DNA of 64,000 bases from Histomonas meleagridis (taxonomy: Eukaryota > Parabasalia > Tritrichomonadida > Dientamoebidae). Made by a program: the position numbers and the translations under genes. Location of the stretch: assembly GCA_020186115.1 (NCBI GenBank), contig WSYJ01000019.1, forward strand, positions 1 through 64,000, given 5' to 3'. The notes under the pieces are model-generated. The model saw only the letters and a list, made by a program, of their open reading frames with translations, was not told the origin of the DNA and made no database searches. Numbering within the stretch: position 1 is the stretch's first letter; each line of letters starts with the position of its first letter. This document shows, piece after piece, positions 41,699 through 52,977 of the stretch.

Positions 41699-41774
41699 CG
41701 TTAAAAAATGATTTTTATTTAATAAATTAATAATAATTCTAACATAAAATATTCTGGTTCAATTTCTTTACCAT

Positions 41775-42150
41775 TCATTTCTTTAAACCATATTTTAAAA
41801 AATTTGGTTTTCTACTTTTATATTCATATTTCTTATATTTAGTTCTATTTTCATTCGTATAAATACAAAAATAATCTTCATAATGGTCACGTTCAATAAA
41901 ATCAGCATGCATTGAAACATCAGATACTAAATAATCCTTAAATTTACACTTGCATTGTTGTACTACTATATATCTATAATTTGGAGAATCCACAAATTCA
42001 GGCGGTAAAGGGTTTTCAGAGGGCACCTCAACCCCACCAGAAAATCCATGAGGTTGTAACGATCCTACCAACAATAACATGTGCCATAATATTTAATAAG
42101 AAAATGAATACGAATGACAATACAAATAAAATAGCCTTTTGGGCTGGCAT
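41775..42150 (-). pseudogene. Membrane-anchored protein remnant at Maverick 2 end
   Basis: A hydrophobic start in one frame (ATG 42150, MPAQKAILFVLSFVFIFLLN, a membrane span), then after a frameshift near 42080 a soluble domain: YRYIVVQQCKCKFKDYLVSD, MHADFIERDHYEDYFCIYTN, and a Lys-rich end. Unknown family. Its upstream edge lies within 50 bases of the karyopherin stop codon, and no initiator is seen, so the 5' end is probably lost. Confidence 0.4.
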
Positions 42151-42196
42151 TTTTAAAAATTTCTATAGATTCCATTTTATTTAACATTTAGAATAT

Positions 42197-45100
42197 TCAG
42201 ATTTCGCAGTTTCTTAGGACTTCGTACACAATATTTTTCTTTTTATTACTAAATCCACTTATTATATTTTCGATATTTTGCTGTATTTCTGGATTATTTT
42301 TGAAAATGTTTTGCAATAGAACAACATAATTATTTTTAATATCAATTGATATCATTGAATTAGGAAATCCGATTACTTTTGCAAAAATCGAAAATATCAA
42401 TGAAATATTTTCTTTTAATATATTTCCATTTGCGGAAACTATAAATTGATAAAAAAGAGAATAAATTTTATCATTATCTTTTTTGTTTTTACAATTTATT
42501 GGAATATTACAAAACCAAACTTTAAATATATCATTGTTTTGTATTAATTGTGGAGAGAAGTAAAGAATCTCTGTTAGAATAATAATATTTTTTGATTTAA
42601 TATATTTATTTTCATTAAATTCATTTGACAAATTATTTATTAGTAACGGAATTCCTGCTTGAATAATTCCTTCACGTTTATTTTCTATTTGAAGAAGTAA
42701 TTGATAAATATTTAATATCTTAAGTTCAATATTTTCATCTTGAAATTCATTGCATTGTATATAATATATAATACGCTCAAAGATTAATTGAAATATTTCT
42801 TCTTGATAATTAATATATAATATATAATTTGTATATATTTCAAGAATATAAACAATTTCTTCTTGTGGTAAATTCTCTTGAATTTTTGTTATTGGGAATG
42901 TTTCGATAATTATTTGATGAATTCTTTCTTTGTTATCAATTTTCTTATAAAGTTTAATAAGGTCAATAATTAAATCGATAATATCATCTTCAATTTCATC
43001 TTTTGGTATATTATTAATTAATTGATATAAGATTTGTGTTATATATTCAATATATTCAACATAAATCATATCATTTGTAGAGATTATATCAGTTAATATA
43101 TGTATAAATTCAACAAATTTATGAATTACATCGACATCAATACTTTGATTAGAAATAACATTTAAAAATATTTCAAATGTTTGATTAAATATTCCTATAA
43201 AATTATTAAAGTTAGATCCAAATAATAAAAAAATAATGTTTTGAAGAAAATCGATATAATCAATTTGAATATCTGGACTAAAATAATATTCAAGAATTTT
43301 ATTAATTTCATTTAATATTTGAGGTATAATTGGAATGATTTTATCATTTAATGAATTTGTAATATTTGATAATGTTCGAATAGCAGTAGAAATTTCATTA
43401 ATTTGTGTTTTTGAATAGACTTCAATGATTTCTTCTTTATCATTTATATTGATAATATCTCCATGAAATTGTGTTCGATCACTTAAATATGGTAATGTTT
43501 TCACTTCAAGTTTTTGTAAAATTATTGAAATTAAATATCGAATAATTTCATAATATTGTTCAGGACTTTCGAAATTAAGTGATATTACTATTAATGAAAT
43601 TGAATCATAAAATTCTGTAATTTGTTCCCCATTAAAATCATTATGTTGGATCTGGAAAATACTTTGAAGAACAAGTGGAAAATCGCGTAAAAATTCAGGG
43701 CATTGACAATATACAGCAATATTTGCAAATGCTTCAACACAAACAATACTTAATTCATTTGAATCAATTTTAATAACTTGAAGAAGAAACTGTGCAATAC
43801 TATTATAAAATTCATGAAACTCTTCTTTAAGTGATACAATAATTGATTTAATACATTTAATAATAAATATTTGTATTGGTCCTGTTACATGATTAAAAAG
43901 ATTAATTAAAAGTTCAAATAATTGTCGTGAATATATTTTAACAGAATCACTTTCACATATAAAAGATAATGCTTTAACAGATGAAATTGAAGGTTCAGTA
44001 TTAATATATTTTAAAAGATGATTAAGTAAAATGTCACTATAATTTGCTTGAAAGTGAGGCGAATGATATTTTGCAAGAGAAGAAAGTGCTTCGAATGCGC
44101 TATTAGAAAATATTTTATTTTGATTATAAATATGACTTAAAATTATGTTAACAAATAATTCATCATTGGATTCAAGAGATTCATAAAGATTCGGCATTAC
44201 TTCACGAAGAATTATAAAGCCACAACGTTTATGATCAATATTATCAACATTTAATAATTGTATAATTATATTTTGAATATATTTTACAAATTCATCTGAT
44301 TTATAATATATTTCAGATAATTGAAGAAAACAATTTGTACTTGTCGAAAAAAGTATTTCTTCATCACTTAAATATCTATATATGTCATCACACTCATAAT
44401 AATTGGATTCAATAATAATATTAGAAACACATTCAATAATGCTTGGTACATAATTAAGCATACGTTCATTATTATAAAAACAAATATCATCAATACATTC
44501 AATGGCTAAAACTCGTGCTCCTATGGTACGTGCTTTATTAGAGATAATACAAAGAAGTGAACGAATAATTTCTTCAGAATGATTACCAAAGAATAAAAAT
44601 ATTTGTTTTGAAAACTGGGAAATTTCATTAATAAAATTGTTGATATTCTCGTTTGGAAGGTTTACAAAAAAAGTTGGAAATGTGGTAACAAAGTTCTCAC
44701 ATATTGGAAGTGGAATATTATGTTTGAAATAAAATAAAATCAAGCGAAATACACTAAGAACTTGAGGAATGCAAATTTCACCATTAATACTTTGAGAATA
44801 TATTTCTTCAACCCGAATTGAAAAAGGATCAAGAATTTTGTTGTTTAAACATTGAAGCAAGCATGAAATAGCACATGAAGAAATCATTTTATTGTTTGAA
44901 AGACAAATCATTATTAGATTTGGAAGGAAATCTGGCCATCTCTCAGGAAAATCTTTAGATGCAATAATATAAATGGCTTCACAGATAAGAGGAGCAAATT
45001 CTATAGGAGACATAAGAAGAATTTTTAACATCATATTTCGAATTTCTCCTTTGTTTAAATAGAGATTATCATTTTCCCAATACATTTTAATGTTATTTTT

Positions 45101-45283
45101 TATTACTGTGATTGTAAGATATTGAATTTTAGGATCTGAGCTAGCTTTTAAAAGAAATTGAATTAAAAATTCTAAAAAACCTGGTTGAGTATGCATTTCA
45201 AGAATTCCTTTTGTTGCTTGTGAAATGCTATCATTATCAGTCCCTGTAAGAGCTGAAATATATAAAGAGAAATTATTGAACAT
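42197..45283 (-). CDS. Importin-beta family karyopherin (importin-7/8 or CAS/exportin-like)
   Basis: 1028 residues, single uninterrupted frame. The N-terminus follows the IBN_N pattern: QATKGILEMHTQPGFLEFLI, YLTITVIKNNIKMYWEN, KGEIRNMMLKILLMSP, and then the family hallmark KDFPERWPDFLPNLI. HEAT-type helical repeats continue throughout (FSNSAFEALSSLAKYHSPHF, VEFIHILTDIISTND). These proteins carry cargo through the nuclear pore with Ran-GTP. Length suits importin-7/8 or CAS; I cannot separate them. Start chosen at 45283 because an initiator lies 20 bases upstream. The only clear host housekeeping gene here. Confidence 0.88.
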   Translation of the reverse strand: MFNNFSLYISALTGTDNDSISQATKGILEMHTQPGFLEFLIQFLLKASSDPKIQYLTITVIKNNIKMYWENDNLYLNKGEIRNMMLKILLMSPIEFAPLICEAIYIIASKDFPERWPDFLPNLIMICLSNNKMISSCAISCLLQCLNNKILDPFSIRVEEIYSQSINGEICIPQVLSVFRLILFYFKHNIPLPICENFVTTFPTFFVNLPNENINNFINEISQFSKQIFLFFGNHSEEIIRSLLCIISNKARTIGARVLAIECIDDICFYNNERMLNYVPSIIECVSNIIIESNYYECDDIYRYLSDEEILFSTSTNCFLQLSEIYYKSDEFVKYIQNIIIQLLNVDNIDHKRCGFIILREVMPNLYESLESNDELFVNIILSHIYNQNKIFSNSAFEALSSLAKYHSPHFQANYSDILLNHLLKYINTEPSISSVKALSFICESDSVKIYSRQLFELLINLFNHVTGPIQIFIIKCIKSIIVSLKEEFHEFYNSIAQFLLQVIKIDSNELSIVCVEAFANIAVYCQCPEFLRDFPLVLQSIFQIQHNDFNGEQITEFYDSISLIVISLNFESPEQYYEIIRYLISIILQKLEVKTLPYLSDRTQFHGDIININDKEEIIEVYSKTQINEISTAIRTLSNITNSLNDKIIPIIPQILNEINKILEYYFSPDIQIDYIDFLQNIIFLLFGSNFNNFIGIFNQTFEIFLNVISNQSIDVDVIHKFVEFIHILTDIISTNDMIYVEYIEYITQILYQLINNIPKDEIEDDIIDLIIDLIKLYKKIDNKERIHQIIIETFPITKIQENLPQEEIVYILEIYTNYILYINYQEEIFQLIFERIIYYIQCNEFQDENIELKILNIYQLLLQIENKREGIIQAGIPLLINNLSNEFNENKYIKSKNIIILTEILYFSPQLIQNNDIFKVWFCNIPINCKNKKDNDKIYSLFYQFIVSANGNILKENISLIFSIFAKVIGFPNSMISIDIKNNYVVLLQNIFKNNPEIQQNIENIISGFSNKKKNIVYEVLRNCEI

Positions 45284-45300
45284 TTAGATCTTGGTCTTCA

Positions 45301-45305
45301 TATGA
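45301..45305 (-). promoter_or_regulatory. Initiator (Inr) of karyopherin gene
   Basis: Minus strand CCTCATATGAAG: TCATA fits the trichomonad Inr TCA(+1)Y(T/A), with the A 20 bases before the ATG. Inr within about 20 bases of the start codon is normal in trichomonads. Confidence 0.6.
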
Positions 45306-45641
45306 GGCACCCTATTTTTTCAATTCGTATTTGGTTTCAAGAAACAAAAAGTTATTTCCATGAATTAACGGTTGTTCTGAATTGAACAATTCATAATCCA
45401 GATATTATTTGTCATATTATGCCCCTCATAATTAAATCTATAAAATTGTATGACTTAAAATGGCATTTTGCACTAATTATTATTGAATAAAAAATTTTAC
45501 TCTTAAATTATTGCGCAATAATAATAAACCGATTATCCTTCAAAACAGATTAGCTATCTTTTTAAGATTTTAGTAAAAAGTTCAAATTTATTTTGAGGTC
45601 TAGCATTTAATCGTAATGATTTATCAATACATAATGTAAAA

Positions 45642-45664
45642 TTCGTATGTAAGTTACATACGAA
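45642..45664. repeat. 23-base perfect palindrome
   Basis: TTCGTATGTAA-G-TTACATACGAA in the spacer downstream of nothing obvious. The rest of 45306-45709 is AT-rich without a gene. Confidence 0.6.
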
Positions 45665-45709
45665 GAGATTGGGAAATCGTCCATTAAATATGTTAAGGAG
45701 TTAACCAGC

Positions 45710-46372
45710 ATTCGACTGCCTATTCAGCTTTCTTCTTCTTCTACTGATGCAAGTGAAATGTGTTTATCTTTAATAATGCCATTTTTATTTGTTATGATTT
45801 CTTTACGTAAAGAAAGTGTCATTAATTGTTTTAAATCAGTTTCATCACATAATCATTTTTTAATAAAACTTTTAGTAGAAATCTCTTCCTGAATTCTTTA
45901 TAAGATATACCAAAAATTATGCAGATCGAAATTTGATGTTTTTATTCTTGGATATACCTAAAGATAGGATTCAAATTATTAAAAAATCTTTTATGAATTT
46001 ATTAATTCGACTTAACTCTGATCAAATTAAATTATTACTACATTCTTCCTTAATTTCCAACCATCACAAAATAATCTAAAAATGTTTAACGATAGTTTTG
46101 TATCATCGATTATTATGTGTTTAATTAATTCGATTCAAGATCATCAAAATGATACTGATATTATTGAAGCGTTACCTTTATTCATTGTATCAATATTTCC
46201 TTATATGTGTGATATAATATGTTCGAAATTTGCTGATTCATTGATTTACACACGTTCATTTTTGAGCGAAAACACGGGAATTCTCTTTGAACTCAACATA
46301 TTCATAGTCCCATATGTACATGAATTCATATTTTATAATATTCTTAAAATTACCAAGAAAACTTGTATATAA
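45710..46372 (+). pseudogene. Unrecognised decayed gene
   Basis: Two plus-strand protein-like stretches: LPIQLSSSSTDASEMCLSLI...MPFLFVMISLRKESVINCF (to a TGA near 45890), and 46082-46372, MFNDSFVSSIIMCLINSIQD...IVPYVHEFIFYNIL. Helical and Leu/Ile-rich, perhaps HEAT-like. Not identified; may be chance in part. Confidence 0.25.
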
Positions 46373-46979
46373 AGTTATTATCATTATGTTGATTGATTTA
46401 ATGAAAAATTGATGAAAAATATATATTTCTCGATAATTTTCTTATATGATTACAATTAGTTAATTTTTAGCTTAAAGTTATGATTAATATTTATGAACAG
46501 ACTGTTTATTAATAAAAAAATAATAGTTCAACATAAATACATTTTATATCTTAAAAGTCTTTTTCGTAATTCTTAATCACTTATACATATTTATATATAT
46601 GTATATATCCATTAAAATTGAACATTATCTAAAGATTTTTATGAGTGATTTCATCGAACTCTGATTCAAAAAATAATCGTAATTTACAATTTTTATAATT
46701 GTAGCATAAATATAATTTTTAAGAAAAATTATTTTTAAATATTTGATCATTTCCCCCTTTATAATAAATGAAATTTACACTCTTTTATATTTTTTATTTG
46801 AAATTCATTAAGTACAATTACTTTAATTACATTTCGAGTTATTACTATATCTTATGCATAATATTTCGTGAACAAAGGATTTTTTCAAATTAGGTATTAT
46901 TCTAATTTATCTAATTATATTAAATTTATTGATAGATTATAATAACTAAGTATATTTAAAAAAATTACATTATCCAAAT
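46373..46979. other. AT-rich spacer, no gene seen
   Basis: About 600 bases of AT-rich sequence with no supported gene, RNA or clear repeat. Confidence 0.5.
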
Positions 46980-48276
46980 TATCAAAGAGAGACTAAATTA
47001 AAGTAGAGATCATTATTTATTACCTTCATATTAATAATGATATTATTGATCTTATTGATTTTACTAGAAAAATTCATAATCATTTATCAGAATAATTGTT
47101 TATTCGGAGTAAAGTTACTCTTATGACTAAAGAGATAAAAAATAATATGAAAATCGCAGCCTCGAATAGTTTGCCATCTTCATTTTTCAGGAAATTCCAT
47201 GGAACTGATTTATTATTATATTAACTATATATATTCCGTCTATATAATTAGACAAGACCCAACTAATTGGTCGGTACCATTTGGAAACAAATTCTCTAAA
47301 GTAATTTTTATTTATATTTTTTACAAAGATTCGGTTATAATTTTATGGAAGATGTGAAATTTATATGTGATTTTGAACAAGCATTAATTAATGCGATTAT
47401 TAACAATTTGATGCAAAATAATTCTTATTTACAATTGTGTTATTTTCATTTCACACAAACATTAAGAAAAGATAAAGTTACATTTAAAATTGAACAAAAT
47501 GAAATATGAATTGATTCACTTAAAATTATTAAATTACTTCCACTTATAGATATTAATTCTGCATCACAATTTATAAATTTTCTTCCTCGACTTAATGGTA
47601 TTAATGAAAGTTTGAATAAATTTATTCCTTATTTTTGTGAAACTTATACAAAAACATTCCCTATAAACTATTGGAACTGTACTGGAAAACCATTAAAAGA
47701 AAGAGTTACAAATAATGCAAATGAGAGTTTAAATAAAAAATTAAATATTTACATTAATACATCAAAACCATCACTTCATGAATTTTTTATTCATTTACAA
47801 ACACTAGAAAATTCATTAAAAAACAGGTATTTTAATTATCAAAGAGAAAACAATATTAGAAGTAAATATAAGGAAGAACCATTACATAATCAAAATATGA
47901 CATTCATTTAAAATTTGAATAATTTAAAGAAAAAATATAAAATTTTCCAGCAAGCATTACAACATGAAAATACATTTGATTTTGGCATCAAAGAAGATCA
48001 ATTAGAATTCAGAGATATAAATATAACAGTGCCAATGTTTAATAAAAAAAAATATTATCGATGAATAAAAAATCTAAAAGAAATTGTCCACCAATAATTC
48101 CTGAAGATCTTTTAATAAGATACAAAAATGCAAAAGATGAAAATATCAAAAAACGCATAATGAGAAGAATTCCGAATTGTAAAGGAAGATGGACAGATCC
48201 TTTCATTCTAAAAGTACACATGGAGAGAGAAGTAAGAAAGATGAAAAGATCTAAAAAACCAGGAAAGGTGGAATAA
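46980..48276 (+). pseudogene. MULE (Mutator-like) transposase remnant
   Basis: Decayed plus-strand frame: KIHNHLSE...SLPSSFFRKFHG (upstream of the catalytic core), then FLQRFGYNFMEDVKFICDFE with an Asp in the CDFEQALINAI block, CYFHFTQTLRK, an in-frame TGA near 47508, LNGINESLNKFIPYF, RVTNNANESLNKKLN and a Lys/Arg-rich tail to 48276. The DFE.A...C.FH...R and TNNxxESxNxxL blocks are typical MULE. TGA, TAA and at least one frameshift. No terminal repeats recognised. Confidence 0.75.
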
Positions 48277-48334
48277 TCGAAAAATTCGAGTAAAAATTAA
48301 ACAATGCAAAAAATTAATCATTTTAGTTTCGAAT

Positions 48335-48974
48335 TAATGTATAATGTATAATGTATAATGTATAATGTATAATGTATAATGTATAATGTATAATGTATAA
48401 TGTATAATGTATAATGTATAATGTATAATGTATAATGTATAATGTATAATGTATAATGTATAATGTATAATGTATAATGTATAATGATATAATGTATAAT
48501 GTATAATGTATAATGTATAATGTATAATGTATAATGTATAATGTATAATGTATAATGTATAATGTATAATGTATAATGTATAATGTATAATGTATAATGT
48601 ATAATGTATAATGTATAATGTATAATGTATAATGTATAATGTATAATGTATAATGTATAATGTATAATGTATAATGTATAATGTATAATGTATAATGTAT
48701 AATGTATAATGTATAATGTATAATGTATAATGTATAAAATATAATGTATAATGTATAATGTATAATGTATAATGTATAATGTATAATGTATAATGTATAA
48801 TGTATAATGTATAATGTATAATGTATAATGTATAATGTATAATGTATAATGTATAATGTATAATGTATAATGTATAATGTATAATGTATAATGTATAATG
48901 TATAATGTATAATGTATAATGTATAATGTATAATGTATAATGTATAATGTATAATGTATAATGTATAATGTATA
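48335..48974. repeat. Heptanucleotide tandem array (TATAATG)n, ~91 copies
   Basis: Unit TATAATG repeated almost perfectly over about 640 bases. Only two interruptions were seen: an extra AT-type step near 48485 and an AAAATAT variant near 48736. Because 7 is not a multiple of 3, the minus strand is open with a 7-residue repeat IIHYTLY; this is not a gene. Near-perfection suggests recent expansion. Confidence 0.97.
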
Positions 48975-48991
48975 AATATAGATCGAATAAT

Positions 48992-48992
48992 G

Positions 48993-49032
<40 letters not shown>
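48992..49032. repeat. (AT)n microsatellite
   Basis: About 20 AT dinucleotides directly after the heptamer array. Confidence 0.95.
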
Positions 49033-49035
<3 letters not shown>

Positions 49036-49640
49036 GTTTACAAACAATTAATAAATCATAGTCAATAAATAAAATATACGTAAATGTTGAATCACATTAT
49101 ATATTATACATTACATTATATATAGTGTGTTAAATGAACAGAAGTTATTAATATAAGATTAAAATTCAATCATTATTTGCTTACAAAATTCAAGTATTAT
49201 TTTTTGTTAATCTGACATTTCATATTTTATCAAAATTATCCTGACAAAAATATAAGGTATCCAAAAAAAAATTTAGTAGGTGATATTTTCTCACAATTTC
49301 TATTTAATTACGAGTAATTTGAATACTCGTTCAGATATGGCATCATGAAAAAAAAAAATTCTAGAATAAAATCATATACATAGAATATTTTAATGAGAAT
49401 AATATACCACCATATGTTTTAACATATGGAGAATTTGATTATGATATTTATTTTTTAAAATTTTTTTACTTTTTTTAATCTGCATTAATTACATCAAAAA
49501 TTATTTTTTCTTCATTATATGCCATAAAATATATTTTCTACTAATATATATTATGTTTTTGATATCATTATTTTAGAATAAATAATTTTATATTATCGAG
49601 AATTTTTTAATTCTAATATTTTTGATTTTTTTCTTGTTAT
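49033..49640. other. AT-rich spacer, no gene seen
   Basis: No supported gene. Includes small palindromic ACATTATATATTATACATT pieces right after the microsatellite and T-rich tracts. Confidence 0.5.
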
Positions 49641-49649
49641 AATTATACA

Positions 49650-49690
49650 ACAGTTCAAAAAGTCGAAAATTGAGTCAATAACCGTCCAAA
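49650..49690 (+). promoter_or_regulatory. Promoter-like module TTCAAAAAGTCGAAAATTGA..AATAACCGTCC
   Basis: Same layout as 29931-29984 and 62765-62822. It lies 8 bases before the ATG of the next small gene. Confidence 0.45.
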
Positions 49691-49697
49691 AGTGTGT

Positions 49698-49868
49698 ATG
49701 TTTGGTATAAAATTAGATTTCCCCCTTCTTCCGCCTCTTAAGCAAGAGAGGCTTGTAGGTGCGACGATAAGCCTGAATATCGCCATAGTCGAACCATCCT
49801 TGCTTAATAATTTTGTTAAAACAATATTAAAAATGGAAGAATCGTTCGTCAATAAAGTAAGGAAGTAA
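49698..49868 (+). CDS. Small unknown protein (56 residues)
   Basis: MFGIKLDFPLLPPLKQERLV, then NIAIVEPSLLNNFVKTILK and TAA at 49866-49868. Found by reading downstream of the promoter-like module. Less AT-biased than its surroundings. It overlaps the end of the opposite-strand gene by 20 bases. Function unknown; could be chance. Confidence 0.35.
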   Translation: MFGIKLDFPLLPPLKQERLVGATISLNIAIVEPSLLNNFVKTILKMEESFVNKVRK

Positions 49869-50364
49869 AATCAAAGGTCTTTACAATGGTGGAGGTTATC
49901 AGTATACTTCCAGTTGATTCTTTCACGTCATCATATAGCTTCGATTGAACACACCACAACATCTTCCCGTTCTCACCTGGTTGAGCAGAGAGGATTTGAT
50001 CTATCTCATAGTACCTTTCGGTACTTTGAGAATATCCAGTTTCCTGTTCTGCTTTGAAATATCCTGGGAAAAAATAATCTAGTTTGCTTTATAATCCGGG
50101 TGATTGAAATAAAGGAGTTGAAATATTATTAAACAAAGAAGATTTATACTCTGACTCAGTTATAGTTTCATAAAGAGGTTCCGAATGTGGAAAAAGAGAA
50201 ACATCATTAGACTTTTCAGTCCTAGTTTCTTGAACTGAGACATCATTATAGATTTCTCCCCTAGCCCCAGTGAAAGATCTCTGTACCCTTTGCGAGTATG
50301 GGTAGTCATTGAACGCTATCGCCCATTCTGCCTCAGGAATATCCATATTATCTAATATGTACAT
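49849..50364 (-). pseudogene. Small cassette gene with in-frame TAA, possible chromo-like C-terminus
   Basis: ATG at 50364 (MYILDNMDIPEAEWAIAFND), TCACTAAA and TCACTTT initiators just upstream, TATCGTTATGTTCAAAAAGT about 40 bases upstream. 91 codons, TAA (50089-50091), then the same frame is open 79 more codons to TGA 49849-49851, with STERYYEIDQILSAQPGENG and KMLWCVQSKLYDDVKEST, which loosely fits a chromodomain (Y.ID.IL...GK..WCV). A dead gene or a readthrough product. Less AT-biased, as in the other small cassette genes. Confidence 0.5.
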
Positions 50365-50598
50365 TTTAGTGATCTGTAAAGTGATAACTTTTTGAACATA
50401 ACGATAGATACACTTTTGAATGAGTAAATGGTCGATGATATTTTTTTAAAAAATTAAGAAGAAATAATAAATAGTGATATTAATGTATTACGACCTTAAT
50501 CATGTGTATATTTGAATAGATAAATGGACATTAATTTTTCGAATGTGTGCAAAAATGTAATATAACCGTCGATCACATTATCGTATCATATAATAAGG

Positions 50599-50835
50599 AT
50601 GTATTTTATTGCTACTCTTAGTAATCGTCCAATCATTAGTGGAAGAAGGGTCCTAGGTCTCGAAGCACCTTGCTCTCAACTTTCAACAGATTCTTCTGAT
50701 TTTGATTTTAATGAAGAGGATGAGAATGTGCATAATTTACCTAAGGAATTAGAAAAACCTGTTGTCTTTGTTGAAGATAGTGCACCTGAACATAATAAAA
50801 GTATTTGGGAAGACTCCATATATTCTCATCTATAA
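50599..50835 (+). CDS. Small acidic protein of unknown function
   Basis: 78 residues: MYFIATLSNRPIISGRRVLG, DSSDFDFNEEDENVHNLPKE, ending KSIWEDSIYSHL. TCATATAATAAGG gives an initiator about 10 bases before the ATG. The acidic Ser/Asp/Glu region resembles the N-terminus of the 37338 gene. Divergent from the 50364 gene, 234 bases apart. Downstream, 50836-51020 is gene-free. Confidence 0.4.
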   Translation: MYFIATLSNRPIISGRRVLGLEAPCSQLSTDSSDFDFNEEDENVHNLPKELEKPVVFVEDSAPEHNKSIWEDSIYSHL

Positions 50836-51025
50836 ATTATCACCTATTGGAATGGGATGTAGCCTATGCTTTCCAGGAATTTGGTTTAGTTTAGACTCAA
50901 AGGATAGTCTAAAAGTATATATGGATGAGTAAGATTTTATATAAGATCGCCAGATTATACATATAGCATGTTTTAAATTGGGTATATAATTATACCTTCA
51001 TCAAGGTTACTATACAAACAATGGA

Positions 51026-51952
51026 TTACTCAGAATCAGGTAAATAGTTCGGGAGATTAAAAGATATAATACTTCCCGGTATACCATTAGCATAATATTT
51101 CAATTGTAAATGTAAATTTAATGTGAAATAAGCATCACGACAAATAAATAATTGTGGCGGAGGTGGATGATTTTCAGCATTATCTACATTATAATACGTA
51201 TCATTAGCTTGTGTATAAATTGGTTGACCTTTAATTTGTATAGGCATATTTCGACCATTAGAATCTAAACCATCAAATATGTAACCACCACGTGAACGTT
51301 CACATGTTTTGGAAATACAACTGTAATAGTTGTAACATTAAATAAAGGCATATTAATCATCAAATGGAAGATTCATTTCAAATTCGATATCATGTTTATT
51401 TCCATCTGCAATTGTATTTAAATCAACATAAGTACCACAAACAGATTGATAATATTCTGAAACATTTTCATATAAAGAATGTGTATATTTTCTAGTTTTC
51501 TTTTCAGCATAGGGTTTAATTGTTGAATAACAATAACCTTCACGACAACATTCATTTTGTTGATAACCAGTAGAAATATTATTAGACATAATTTGTCATT
51601 GATCTAATAATTGATTAGAACTCTTAAAACCTATAAATATTTTAGTTAAATTTTCAGGATCTTGTAAATTACCAGATGAAATAGCTTTTGATAATTGTAT
51701 AGTTATTCTAATTTTAAAATTAATAAAACCTTCAGTTATTTGTGAAACCATATGATCACCATGTGTAATTCTTAATCTAGTTTCTTGTGATTGATTAAAA
51801 GGTGCATTTTGATCATGACAATCTTCAGTTCTTAAAATAAAAGAACGAGTACCATCATTTTTAGCAATTAAATCTTTAAGACGATCAAAATAAGCTCCCA
51901 CATTACCTTGATCATCTTTTTCATTTTTAGATTGCGTATTATTATAATACAT
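51026..51952 (-). pseudogene. Third Maverick capsid gene copy, internally deleted
   Basis: Start at 51952 (MYYNNTQ), TGA at 51596-51598 as in the other copies, N-terminal part to DLPFDD-like residues. It then jumps to a short middle piece (NMPLFNVTTITVVF) and again to the C-terminal part (NIPIQ-like to YFTLNLH). Two internal deletions relative to 17036-18658. The C-terminal end differs (KYYANGIPGSIISF). The 5' flank is lost 10 bases before the ATG. Confidence 0.8.
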
Positions 51953-51989
51953 TAATAAAATTATCAAATTATTCAATTGAAAGACAATT

Positions 51990-52745
51990 TAGCAGGATAT
52001 ATTCATCACTAACCATTATTTATTACAAAATCCTTCATTACAGAGATTAACACAAATTCGTCAGTGTTTAAATCATTTTAATACGATCAATCCAGAAAAT
52101 ACTCAAACAAATTCTATTGAAGAAATTTCAGATGATATTCTGGAATTAATCTGTTAAAATTATACTGACGAATATTGCGCAATTACAGAAAATTCATCAA
52201 ATGAGGATATTTACAAATCAAATGATGAACAATTGATAGCATTTACGAAAATTGAAGAAGCAATTATTGAAGGTGATTGCAATGATTCAATATCCTTTAT
52301 TTATGGCAAAGCAGGTACAGGACAAAGTTATTTAATTGATTCAATCCAAAAATTCTGCATTGTCAATTTATATAGTTTAATTACAACTGCTTCAAAGATA
52401 GATAGATCTGTTTCTAATGCTGCATCAAAGAGATTAATTAAATTATGTGGTTAAACAGGAAATCACATTCAAATATTTTTTGCAGTTAAAACTGTCATAT
52501 TTTTTGGTGATCCTTATCAAGTTTATGCTGTAACCAATGCACATGATGATATGGCTGAATTTGCAGAACAATTTATGCATATTGCTGGATTTGAAGGTTT
52601 CACATTAATACATTTGATTCAATTAATGCGGCAAAATGATCCAGATCAAGAACAATTTCGTATTTTGCTTGATCAAGTTTCAGAAGATTATTTATCTGAT
52701 GAATATCAATCAATTCTTGCATGCAAGCATCAAACAAAACAGTAG
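51990..52745 (+). pseudogene. Pif1-type helicase remnant (Helitron-like)
   Basis: Plus-strand frame SLQRLTQIRQCLNHF, TAA near 52157, then DEQLIAFTKIEEAI, ISFIYGKAGTGQSYLIDSIQ (Walker A with Gln in place of the catalytic Lys), an in-frame TAA at 52452-52454, then TVIFFGDPYQVYAVTN (Walker B-like, GDPxQ) and HLIQLMRQNDPDQEQFRILL. This matches the helicase of Helitrons. The Lys-to-Gln change alone would abolish ATP hydrolysis. It abuts the third capsid copy. Confidence 0.7.
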
Positions 52746-52977
52746 TTTTTTTTAAATAATAATCCCGATATCTTCATCAAATATTCCTGTGGTGAGGAAC
52801 GTTTTGCTTAAGAGTTAGACAGTTGTTGGAAACTGTGAATTATATGATTGAATATAAAAACAAACATAGTAAAAATAAACAGATATCCAATTATAATATA
52901 TGGTACTACTTTGAAATAAAATACCATTTGTTGTAGTTTTTGACAAGTTATTATATAGTTCTAAACTAAATCAGGCT

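Noticed and set aside
48039..48221. Minus-strand hydrophobic frame opposite the MULE tail
   Set aside because: Antisense of a Lys/Arg-rich coding tail.
48335..48974. CRISPR or telomere repeat
   Set aside because: Contiguous 7-base units with no spacers, and no resemblance to TTAGGG-type telomeres.
48334..49047. 237-codon minus-strand open frame across the heptamer array
   Set aside because: Pure product of a 7-base tandem repeat (IIHYTLY repeated); no gene features.
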